In this document: positions 17,374 to 25,478 of the stretch, in pieces | How the letters are laid out: each line of letters starts with the position of its first letter | Numbering within the stretch: the stretch's first letter is position 1 | NCBI GenBank assembly: GCA_018671775.1 | Contig: JABHGY010000014.1 | Coordinates: 1-33,290, forward strand | From: Fidelibacterota bacterium | GTDB taxonomy: Bacteria > Fidelibacterota > Marinisomatia > Marinisomatales > UBA1611 | Direction: 5' to 3' | DNA length: 33,290 nt | Made by a program: the position numbers and the translations under genes | The notes under the pieces: model-generated | The model's input: only the letters and a program-made list of their open reading frames with translations | Database searches by the model: none | Told to the model about the DNA's origin: nothing

Positions 17374-17830
17374 AAACAAAAAACTTTATCATTCAGAGGC
17401 GTTTACGACGATGAATCTTTTGTGATTAAAGCCACCATTCCTTTGAATTGACTTATAATAGTGCAGTTTTTCAAATAGATTCTTCACTCACTTTGTTCGT
17501 TCTGAATGAGATGAGATTTGAGACAATAAAAAAGAAGTGTCATTCAGAGCAGCTTGCTGCGTGGAATCTTCTGTGGTCAAACCAAAAAACCATTGTCATT
17601 CCGTGCAGAGACACGGAATCCATGCTTTGATTTTTTAGCAATGTCTTGAATGTGGCACGAGAATCCTTTCTCGTGCGTTTGTAGCGAACACTCTTTTCGT
17701 GCATCTTCCACGAATAAGGATATTCGTGCCACTTTTCATTGAACGCCAATGTCGTTTGGTCGTCTGAATGGCATGAAATGTGGAACAAAAAACTTTATCA
17801 TTCAGAGGAGTTTACGACGATGAATCTTCT
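17374..17830. repeat. Intergenic hairpin-repeat cluster, right copy (modules C2, A2, B2, C3)
   Basis: C2 from 17374, A2 17513-17596, B2 17591-17749, C3 17784-17830. B2 and B1 are both 159 nt with about 6 differences by eye. Confidence 0.85.
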
Positions 17831-18778
17831 CTAACGCTCACTCTTTTTCAAATGAAGCGCGTTATCATGAAATGATTTCTCATTCAAGGATTCATCCAAA
17901 TACCCCATCATCACAGAATGACCTTCTATGCAAAGAGAGTCAGCATTTTCCGTAATGTTTGTCATATGCAAAGGGTCTTGCCCTAAGGAAAGGGCACAGG
18001 TATTCTCTGGAGAAATAAGAATATCCGTATCAGTATATTTCGAGAATCGACTTAAATCTTCCATGAGAGTAAAGTTTTGATTATTAAATTGATTTTTCCG
18101 TCCAATCAAGCAATTGGGATTTTTGTCTGTAAATAAACTATGTGCATAGAGGGGGAGAATGGTTTGAAACACAAGCCATTCCATTGAATCTGATTTAAGA
18201 TCAGTATAGATTTTTTCTTCCCCAAGCAAATTGAGAAAATATTGGACGCCATTCACATTGGCCAAAATATTATATTGACTAAGCTGAATGCCGTGCCCAT
18301 TTTTTGTCCAATAAATCACAGCCTCATCATCAAGGTTTGCCTTGTGTTTTGGGTTATATTCTTTGGGGAAGCTTGAAACTGTTTCAAATAAGTCCAGTTC
18401 TTTCGGAATGATGTTTTTACACTCACTTTCAGAGAGGGTTCTTTCTTCCCATTCAGATGATGAAAGGACCAGACTCGCACCAAAATGCCAAATCCCGAAC
18501 GCGAGAATTTCTCCTTGTGGAAAAGGCAGTGATGGCAAAAAAACACGTTCTTCCGTTTTCAATCCCAAGCTTTCCAGCCAATGGGATGTTTGCTGAACTT
18601 TTGCGTAAAAATCGTGATTCGTCATACCAGATGCTTCATGAATAATCAAATCGGCATATTTGATATTTTGCCCTTCAATCACGGCTGCGATATTGGGGTA
18701 GGGTGTCATGTATTCAATCGGCTCTACATTGCCGTAACATTGAGCTTGATAAATTCTATTTTTGAGTTTGTTATTCAT
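17831..18778 (-). CDS. Truncated/degenerate AMP-binding (acyl-CoA synthetase-like) protein
   Basis: Adenylation-domain layout (MTNHDFYAKVQQTSHWLESLGLKTEERVFLPSLPFPQGEILAFGIWHFGASLVL; VIYWTKNGHGIQLSQYNILANVNGVQYFL; GHSVMMGYLDESLNEKSFHDNAL), but the A3 P-loop is degenerate and the C-terminal domain is absent. Confidence 0.65.
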   Translation of the reverse strand: MNNKLKNRIYQAQCYGNVEPIEYMTPYPNIAAVIEGQNIKYADLIIHEASGMTNHDFYAKVQQTSHWLESLGLKTEERVFLPSLPFPQGEILAFGIWHFGASLVLSSSEWEERTLSESECKNIIPKELDLFETVSSFPKEYNPKHKANLDDEAVIYWTKNGHGIQLSQYNILANVNGVQYFLNLLGEEKIYTDLKSDSMEWLVFQTILPLYAHSLFTDKNPNCLIGRKNQFNNQNFTLMEDLSRFSKYTDTDILISPENTCALSLGQDPLHMTNITENADSLCIEGHSVMMGYLDESLNEKSFHDNALHLKKSER

Positions 18779-18805
18779 ATTTCTGGTTGCATAGACTATT
18801 TTGTT

Positions 18806-19444
18806 TTATTGCTCAGGTTTTACCTTCCGTTGAATTTCAAATCGATCTGTGGTTCTACAATAACCGTTGGCTCCTGCCAGGCGACCGATAGGTTGAAGTG
18901 CCTCTAAGTCAATTCTGCCTTGCTCATAGAGTTCATCTGCAATATGAAATAGAACGATGGTACCCAAAACCAGTGAGCCACTTCCTAGACTGCCATCGCC
19001 AATATCAATGATTTGATTGAGTTCGCATTCAAAGGAAATTTTGGACTCGCCAACACGCATCACATCAATATTTTCGCAAGGAATGGGGGTCAATCCAGAA
19101 GCCTCAAATTCACTGACATCAGACGGATATTCGGTCGCCGTTTCCACCATTTCTGATGCAAATGATTCGCTCACAATGTTCAGGGAAAATACACCCGTAT
19201 CTTGAATATTTTTTAGCGTGTCTTTTATTTGCCCGTCCGAGCCCCTTCGCACAGGACAAAATGAAATGGTGGGCGGATTTGAACAGACGCCATTAAAAAA
19301 AGAGAACGGCGCCACATTGTCAATTCCATCTTTAGATTTTGTGGAAACAAACGCAATCGGGCGAGGCACAATAGACCCAATCATCAATTTGTAATTGTCT
19401 TGAAAAGATTGTTTGTTTGGGTCGATAATCATGATTCTTGCCAC
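18806..19444 (-). CDS. Flavin reductase-like domain (FMN-binding) protein
   Basis: YKLMIGSIVPRPIAFVSTKSKDGIDNVAPFSFFNGVCSNPPTISFCPVRRGSDGQIKDTLKNI: flavin_reduct family pattern. Start may be the inner ATG of MIIDPNK. Confidence 0.88.
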   Translation of the reverse strand: MARIMIIDPNKQSFQDNYKLMIGSIVPRPIAFVSTKSKDGIDNVAPFSFFNGVCSNPPTISFCPVRRGSDGQIKDTLKNIQDTGVFSLNIVSESFASEMVETATEYPSDVSEFEASGLTPIPCENIDVMRVGESKISFECELNQIIDIGDGSLGSGSLVLGTIVLFHIADELYEQGRIDLEALQPIGRLAGANGYCRTTDRFEIQRKVKPEQ

Positions 19445-20580
19445 GAATAAGGATAGTTTTCGTCATTAATATCTTTCAGCGATTCGGCATAGTGTAGGGG
19501 CAAAAATGTGTCGATCATTACCGCCAATTCAATCGTCTCTTTCTTTCCAAATGATGCTTCGATTTTCCCCGGTTGAGGACCATGTGGCAAGCCCATGGGA
19601 TGGATTGTCATAGACTCTGGTTCAATTCCTTTTCGGCTCATAAAATTGCCCTTCACATAGTAAAGGACTTCATCCGAATCCAAATTACTATGCGCATAAG
19701 GGGCAGGGATTGCTTCATCGTGATAATCATAAAGACGAGGCACAAATGAGCAAATCACAAAGCCCGGCGATTGAAAAGTTTGGTGAATGGGGGGCGGTAA
19801 ATGGACTTTCCCCGTAATGGGCATAAAATCGTTTATATTGAAAATCCACGGGAAATAGTAGCCATCCCAGCCCACCAAATCAAAAGGATGATGCTCATGT
19901 GTGTAGGTTTGAAAGCCACCATTGAGCCGAACCAAAACGTCGATAGGCTCCGTGCTTTGAATCGGTTCCATCCATTCTGGCGTTTGGATATCTCGCTCAG
20001 AATAAGGGGCATCTTCCATCAATTGTCCAAAACGATTCCGATAACGACTGGGTGTCTCCACTGGGCCAGATGATTCCACCACAAGAATTTTCATAGGATT
20101 ATCAATTTTAATTTGCCAAATGACTCCTCGTGGAATGACAAGGTAATCGCCAGGCTTTAATGGCAATTGCCCAAAATTGGATAAAAATTTTCCCGTTCCA
20201 GAATGGATAAAAAGCACTTCATCGTGGTGCCCATTTCGATATAAAACATCCATGGATTTGTCCACATGTGCTTTATGGATAAATGTATTTGTATTGAATA
20301 ATAAAGGCACGCGAGCAGAAATAGCATCACCTGAGGATTTCAATTCGCCAGTTCTGATATGACGATTTTGATGCGGACCAGTCATGGCTTTGATGTTTAA
20401 GGGCATCCAATCTCCAAGCGCATTAATCGTTGTGGGCGGATTGAGATGATACACATTGGAGTAAATGGAGGAAAAGCCTTCTCGACTAATGAGTTCTTCC
20501 CAATAGAGTTTTCCCGATTCATTTTTAAATTGAATATGACGTTTATTGGGAACCTCTCCTCGTTTTTGATAATAGGGCAT
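19429..20580 (-). CDS. hmgA: Homogentisate 1,2-dioxygenase
   Basis: MPYYQKRGEVPNKRHIQF, cupin core (GDYLVIPRGVIWQI), DLVGWDGYYFPWIFNINDFMPITGKVHLPPPIHQTFQSPGFVICSFVPRLYDYH, HPMGLPHGPQPG. Confidence 0.95.
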   Translation of the reverse strand: MPYYQKRGEVPNKRHIQFKNESGKLYWEELISREGFSSIYSNVYHLNPPTTINALGDWMPLNIKAMTGPHQNRHIRTGELKSSGDAISARVPLLFNTNTFIHKAHVDKSMDVLYRNGHHDEVLFIHSGTGKFLSNFGQLPLKPGDYLVIPRGVIWQIKIDNPMKILVVESSGPVETPSRYRNRFGQLMEDAPYSERDIQTPEWMEPIQSTEPIDVLVRLNGGFQTYTHEHHPFDLVGWDGYYFPWIFNINDFMPITGKVHLPPPIHQTFQSPGFVICSFVPRLYDYHDEAIPAPYAHSNLDSDEVLYYVKGNFMSRKGIEPESMTIHPMGLPHGPQPGKIEASFGKKETIELAVMIDTFLPLHYAESLKDINDENYPYSWQES

Positions 20581-21041
20581 TATAGCGTTTTCCTTTTTTT
20601 AATTTTAAGATTTTCGAATCGATGAATCCATTTATTATTCGCGATGGATTTTTGTATTTGCTTTATAAGTAAATCGGCATCAATCCATTGGTCTAAAGTC
20701 GTTGAAGATTGATTCAAGCGTTTAAGAGCCGTTTCAAACAAATAATCGCCACCAGAAAATTTACCTAATTCATAATTTTGAAAAGAAACCGCAAGCATGA
20801 TAAATGGCTTGAGATAAGCTCGATCTGCATCTTCTCTTTGACGCATCCAACTATGTTCCCAAATATGATGTGCCTTTGGATAATCGCTATTGTTAAATGC
20901 TTTAACGCCAAGATAAAATTCTTTTAGTTCATAAGGATCCGCTGATGAACGCGGATGGGCGCTGATTGCTTTTTTATTTGATGAATTTGCTGCCGACCGT
21001 GTAGAGACATTGATGGAATTTTGATTTGGTGAATGAGGCAT
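20580..21041 (-). CDS. DUF309 domain-containing protein with N-terminal extension encoded partly by repeat DNA
   Basis: ELKEFYLGVKAFNNSDYPKAHHIWEHSWMRQREDADRAYLKPFIMLAVSFQNYELGKFSGGDYLFETALKRL fits DUF309. TAATG overlaps with neighbours on both sides. Confidence 0.8.
   Translation of the reverse strand: MPHSPNQNSINVSTRSAANSSNKKAISAHPRSSADPYELKEFYLGVKAFNNSDYPKAHHIWEHSWMRQREDADRAYLKPFIMLAVSFQNYELGKFSGGDYLFETALKRLNQSSTTLDQWIDADLLIKQIQKSIANNKWIHRFENLKIKKRKTL
20935..20968 (-). repeat. Left imperfect inverted repeat of the GxxExxY cassette (minus strand CAATCAGCGCCCATCCGCGTTCATCAGCGGATCC)
   Basis: About 20/30 identity by hand alignment to 21446-21475; GC-rich against an AT-rich background. Confidence 0.5.
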
Positions 21042-21436
21042 TATTGTTTCGGCACTTTATTTAAAATGACTCTCTTAATTTGTAATTTAGGTTTTCCAAA
21101 ATTCAAAATAAGTCCTAGTTTATATTCGCTTGCTTTTAGATAGTTTAAAACTTGTGCTAAGTCTTGATTCGAAATAGAATCCGTAGCTTTTAACTCTACA
21201 ATTAACCGATTCTCAACAACTAAATCAGGGACAAAATTCCCCACAAGATGCCCTTTATAATTCACTTCAAATGTTTGTTGAGATGAATAGGCGATTTTTC
21301 TTAACTCAAATTCAACTTGCATTGATTTATCATAAACTTTTTCTTTAAAACCAGAACCAACCGTGTTTGAAATTTCCATGGCACAATTAATAACATTATG
21401 TGTTAAATCATCAATACTATTTCTTTGTTGTTCCAT
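21041..21436 (-). CDS. GxxExxY protein (PD-(D/E)XK nuclease-like family)
   Basis: IDDLTHNVINCAMEISNTVGSGFKEKVYDKSMQVEFELRKIAY with the GxxExxY-type motif, and PDLVVENRLIVELKATDSI matching PD...(D/E)xK. Confidence 0.88.
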   Translation of the reverse strand: MEQQRNSIDDLTHNVINCAMEISNTVGSGFKEKVYDKSMQVEFELRKIAYSSQQTFEVNYKGHLVGNFVPDLVVENRLIVELKATDSISNQDLAQVLNYLKASEYKLGLILNFGKPKLQIKRVILNKVPKQ

Positions 21437-21443
21437 TATTATT

Positions 21444-21480
21444 ATCTGAGTTAATTTGTGTTCATCTGAGGATGGCGCTA
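21444..21480 (+). repeat. Right imperfect inverted repeat of the GxxExxY cassette (ATCTGAGTTAATTTGTGTTCATCTGAGGATGGCGC)
   Basis: Aligns with the reverse complement of 20935-20968 (ATCAGCGCCCATCCGCGTTCATCAGCGGAT). Confidence 0.45.
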
Positions 21481-22464
21481 CACAATTTTATTCTCCAAAG
21501 TCCCTAAACCTTCAATCTCTAGCGTAAGCAGATCTCCTTTTTTGAGCCAGCCATTTGTGTTTTCTGGACCAAGTTCAAGGATGCATCCTGTCCCAACCGT
21601 GCCTGAGCCAATATAATCACCAGCATGAAGATTGGCGTTTTGGCTTGCTCGTTCGATCATGGATGCAAAGGAGTGATATAAATCATTGCTATTTCCGTCA
21701 GATAACAATTCGCCATTGACCTTGCACGTCATACGGAGATTCAATTTTCCATCTTCATCCAAATGATTATCCAATTCATCAGGTGTAACCATGAAAGGAC
21801 CAAAACTAGTGGCGAAATCTTTTCCTTTGGCAGGGCCTAAGCTGAGACGCATTTCTTCACGTTGGAAATCACGAGCAGACCAATCGTTGCAAATGGTATA
21901 TCCGCCAATGAAATTTCCAGCATCTTTTTCTGAAATATCTCGTCCACCTTCCGCAATGATTACGGCAAATTCTAACTCGAAATCTAATTCCTCACTTGGC
22001 TCTGGATAGGGGATTTCGTCTTTGTGCCCATAAAGTGCGGTGGGATTTGAAAAATAAAAGATGGGAATTTCATACCAAAGCGGGTCGATTTCTAAGCCTC
22101 GATTTTTTCGGGCTGATTTTACATGTTGTTCAAAAGCATAAAAATCACGAAAGGTTCTTGGTTCAGGTACAGGAGGAAAAAACTGGACAGAATCTATGGC
22201 TTGCGCAATAGGCTTTCCTCTGGCAGAATAAGTATGAATCAAGGAATCAGGCAAAGATCGTTCTAAATCTTTCAGTTGCTCAAAAATCTCTGTCCAATTT
22301 TCTAAAGCTCGTTTCAAAGAAGTTGGAATGGATAAAAACGTTGAATTCCCTTGAGATTCATTGATATAAATTGCGCCGTACAAGACATCCACGATATAAT
22401 CATCTCGGACAAATCCAAAGCGAGGTTCGGTCCCTTCGATGTGTGTGTATGTGACAAATTTCAA
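21478..22464 (-). CDS. Fumarylacetoacetate hydrolase family protein
   Basis: FAH-fold motifs: ELDFELEFAVIIAEGGRDISEKDAGNFIGGYTICNDWSARDFQREEM, GPAKGKDFATSFGPFMVTPDEL, GSGTVGTGCILELGPENTNGWLKKGDLLTLEIEGLGTLEN. Confidence 0.93.
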   Translation of the reverse strand: MKFVTYTHIEGTEPRFGFVRDDYIVDVLYGAIYINESQGNSTFLSIPTSLKRALENWTEIFEQLKDLERSLPDSLIHTYSARGKPIAQAIDSVQFFPPVPEPRTFRDFYAFEQHVKSARKNRGLEIDPLWYEIPIFYFSNPTALYGHKDEIPYPEPSEELDFELEFAVIIAEGGRDISEKDAGNFIGGYTICNDWSARDFQREEMRLSLGPAKGKDFATSFGPFMVTPDELDNHLDEDGKLNLRMTCKVNGELLSDGNSNDLYHSFASMIERASQNANLHAGDYIGSGTVGTGCILELGPENTNGWLKKGDLLTLEIEGLGTLENKIV

Positions 22465-23586
22465 TTAGAGATTTCCTCTTTTTTCTTGCTCAACTTCGAT
22501 AGATTCGAACAAAGCTTGAAAATTTCCCTGTCCAAATCCTCTAGAACCTTTTCGCTGAATAATTTCAAAAAAGAGCGTTGGACGATCTTCCACCGGTTTA
22601 GAAAAAAGCTGAAGCAAATAGCCTTCTTCATCTCGATCCACCAAAATACCTAATTCCTGAAGTGGTGCAATGGCTTCGTCGATATCGCCGACTCGACCCG
22701 AGAGTTCATCATAATAAGTATCAGGGACATAAAGAAAATCAAGTCCATTATTACGGAGAGCGGTGATGGTTTTTACAATGTCTTCTGTGAGCAAAGCAAC
22801 GTGTTGCACGCCGGGACCTTCATTGAAATCAAGATATTCTTCGATTTGAGATTTTTTGATCCCAGAGGCTGGCTCATTAATTGGGAATTTGATTTTCCAG
22901 TTTTTCGATCGCATCACACGACTTTTGAGGGAGGAGAATTTTGTGGAAATATCATTTTCATCAAAGACTACAAAGTTTGTAAATCCAAATATATTTTCAT
23001 AAAAATCACGCCACTCGTTCATTTTACCTTCTTCCACATTCCCAACAATATGATCGATAAGAAGCAAGCCCGTATCTTCATAATTTAATTTTGGCATTTC
23101 TAATGCTTTATAGCCAGGCGCCCATAATCCATGATAATCTTTCGTTTCCACAAAAGAATGGATGGTATCGCCATAAGTTTTGATGGCAGATTTACGGTAA
23201 ACCCCATTGTCATCTTTCCAAGATTTTGAAGCGTGAACCGATTCGGCGCCACGACTCACGCAAGAATCATGAGCGGTTTGATCGCATTCTACTTTAAATG
23301 CCACATCCCGAACGCCATCTCCATGTTTTTTAAGCCAATCAGATGCGGGATGATCTGATGAAAGAGGCGTGGTAAAAACAAAAAAGATTTTGTTTTGCTT
23401 TAGGACGTAACTCACTCTGTCCATTTGTCCTGTTTCTGGACCGGCGTACGCATAAGCTTCCATGCCAAAAACAGAGCGATAATAATGAACTGCTTGTTTC
23501 GCATTGCCCACGTAAAATTCAAGGTGATCCAATTCTGTGATTGGAAAATATTCTTTTCCTGTCCATTCTGTTGTGATGATAGCCAT
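22465..23586 (-). CDS. hppD: 4-hydroxyphenylpyruvate dioxygenase
   Basis: LDHLEFYVGNAKQAVHYYRSVFGMEAYAYAG, LLLIDHIVGNVEEGKMNEWRDFYENIFGF, NEGPGVQHVALLTEDIVKTI, LLQLFSKPVEDRPTLFFEIIQRKGSRGFGQGNFQALFESIEVEQ. Confidence 0.96.
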   Translation of the reverse strand: MAIITTEWTGKEYFPITELDHLEFYVGNAKQAVHYYRSVFGMEAYAYAGPETGQMDRVSYVLKQNKIFFVFTTPLSSDHPASDWLKKHGDGVRDVAFKVECDQTAHDSCVSRGAESVHASKSWKDDNGVYRKSAIKTYGDTIHSFVETKDYHGLWAPGYKALEMPKLNYEDTGLLLIDHIVGNVEEGKMNEWRDFYENIFGFTNFVVFDENDISTKFSSLKSRVMRSKNWKIKFPINEPASGIKKSQIEEYLDFNEGPGVQHVALLTEDIVKTITALRNNGLDFLYVPDTYYDELSGRVGDIDEAIAPLQELGILVDRDEEGYLLQLFSKPVEDRPTLFFEIIQRKGSRGFGQGNFQALFESIEVEQEKRGNL

Positions 23587-23599
23587 GATTTTTCCTATT

Positions 23600-24694
23600 T
23601 TATTTGATAATGGTTTTTAGGGTATTGATAAAATTTTGGTTTTGATCCATAGTGCCGATACTAATGCGAATGGCGTCAGGCCAGCCAAAAGCGTTTAACT
23701 GTCGAACAATAAAGCCTTTCTGAAATAAGGCTTCCGTGATCTGTTTCGCCTTTTCGTCTGTATCCCAAAATGTGGTGATAAAATTAGCGGCCGAGGGCAC
23801 AGTTTGTATTTTGAGAGATTTAAGTTCCGTCTCAAAAAAGTAAAGACCTTCTTTTGTGATTGCCAAGGTTTTGTTTAAATGCTCGTCATCCATAAGGGCG
23901 CCAAGTCCTGCTGCTTGTGCTGGGAGAGAGGGTTCAAACGGGACTTTTACTTTCATAAGATTTCCGATAAGATTTTCGTGTGCCAATCCATAGCCGATAC
24001 GCGCACCAGCCAAACCGAACGCTTTTGAAAATGTGCGGAGTGTAATCACATTATCATATCGATAGCTCATAGAATCGGGATAATCTGATTTATCTTTGGC
24101 GAATTCATAGTAGGCTTCGTCTAAAATAATAAGACATCGCTCTGGTACATGTTTGTAGAAGTCATCAAATTCTTTCCGTGTGATGTACGTGCCCATAGGA
24201 TTATCTGGATTTGCGATATAGATAATTTTGGTATAATCGGTAATTTTTTCTACGAGTGCATTTAAATCATATCGATGATCTTTCATGGGAAGCCAATGGA
24301 CTTTTCTTCCCGATGCATTCGCCAAAACGCGGAATCCGATAAAACTATTTTCTGCAGAGATCAGTTCATCATCTGTGAGTAAAAAAGTGCGCATGATGGT
24401 GGACATAACACCTTCTGATCCTGCGCCTAAAATCACATTTTCTATCTTCACATTGTACCGCTTCGCCAAGGCATCTCTGAGATGAAAACCTGAGGCTTCT
24501 GGATAATAATGCATATTTTCCATGACGGTTTTGATGCCCGCTAATGCTTTGGGAGAGGGCCCGAGCGGATTCTCGTTGGACGCCAGTTTTACAAAAGTAG
24601 AAATCCCCAATTCTCGGCGTGCTTGCTCGATAGATTTTCCTGATTTATAGGATTGCAACTGCTTTATGTAAGAGGGGACAAGCGCCATATTCAA
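23600..24694 (-). CDS. Histidinol-phosphate aminotransferase-like (class I/II PLP aminotransferase), possibly aromatic
   Basis: HisC-like: LASNENPLGPSPKALAGI, ILGAGSEGVMSTIMRTFLL, IYIANPDNPMGTYI, LIILDEAYYEFA, LRTFSKAFGLAGARIGYGLA. Confidence 0.9.
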   Translation of the reverse strand: MNMALVPSYIKQLQSYKSGKSIEQARRELGISTFVKLASNENPLGPSPKALAGIKTVMENMHYYPEASGFHLRDALAKRYNVKIENVILGAGSEGVMSTIMRTFLLTDDELISAENSFIGFRVLANASGRKVHWLPMKDHRYDLNALVEKITDYTKIIYIANPDNPMGTYITRKEFDDFYKHVPERCLIILDEAYYEFAKDKSDYPDSMSYRYDNVITLRTFSKAFGLAGARIGYGLAHENLIGNLMKVKVPFEPSLPAQAAGLGALMDDEHLNKTLAITKEGLYFFETELKSLKIQTVPSAANFITTFWDTDEKAKQITEALFQKGFIVRQLNAFGWPDAIRISIGTMDQNQNFINTLKTIIK

Positions 24695-24737
24695 TTTACC
24701 TTTATTAATGTAGACTTCAATTTACAAAAAATATTTC

Positions 24738-25478
24738 ATGTTTTCTTCATTGAAATTTGTCTTAAACTTTGACGTGAAAATTCAAGGGCCACTTATCTCT
24801 GCAAAGTTTGTCTCTCGTCCAAATCGTTTCATTACTATTGTGGATGTAGAGGGGAAACAGGCCAAAAGTCATTTGGCCGATCCAGGTAGATTAAAAGAAA
24901 TTTTGATTCCGGGCGTTGAACTACTGATTCGTCCTGCCCCCAAAAAATCTGAGCGCAAAACTCAATATTCTACTATCATGGCTCGCAAGGAGGAGCAATG
25001 GGTCTCCCTCGTTTCCGCTTTGCCCAATGATTTTGTAAAGGAAGAATTAGAAAAAAAGACTTGGCCTCTTTTTAAAGATTATCGATTGATTCGTCCCGAA
25101 ATTCCATTTGAAAAACACCGATTTGATTTTTTATTAGAAACGCCAAAAGGGAATCCATTTTATTTAGAAGTGAAATCTGTTACCTTTGTAGATAAGGGAT
25201 TGGCGCAGTTTCCAGATGCAGTAACGAGTCGAGGTGCGAGACATGCTTTGGCTTTGAAGAATATCGTAAAAGATGGGGGAGAAGCAGGTATTTTATTTGT
25301 GTGTCAACGCTCCGATGTAGAACGATTTCAACCCATGTGGAATCGTGATCCTGTTTTCGCTCACGCATTATGGGATGCAAAAAAAGCAGGTGTATTTGTC
25401 GCGTGCATCAGTACAAAAATCACAAAAACCCATATACGTTTTTATCGGGAGATTCCTTTAAGTTTAGAGCCTTTATGA
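24738..25478 (+). CDS. sfsA: Sugar fermentation stimulation protein SfsA
   Basis: AKFVSRPNRFITIVDVEGKQAKSHLADPGRLKEILIPG, FYLEVKSVTFVDKGLAQFPDAVTSRGARHALAL, AGILFVCQRSDVERFQPMWNRDPVFAHAL. Confidence 0.94.
   Translation: MFSSLKFVLNFDVKIQGPLISAKFVSRPNRFITIVDVEGKQAKSHLADPGRLKEILIPGVELLIRPAPKKSERKTQYSTIMARKEEQWVSLVSALPNDFVKEELEKKTWPLFKDYRLIRPEIPFEKHRFDFLLETPKGNPFYLEVKSVTFVDKGLAQFPDAVTSRGARHALALKNIVKDGGEAGILFVCQRSDVERFQPMWNRDPVFAHALWDAKKAGVFVACISTKITKTHIRFYREIPLSLEPL

Noticed and set aside
13593-17830. CRISPR array
   Set aside because: The repeats are heterogeneous hairpin modules in a few copies without regular spacing, and no cas genes are in the window.
23600-24694. Histidine biosynthesis assignment as a confident function
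   Set aside because: Family-level similarity to HisC is clear, but the operon context is tyrosine catabolism, so no gene symbol is given.
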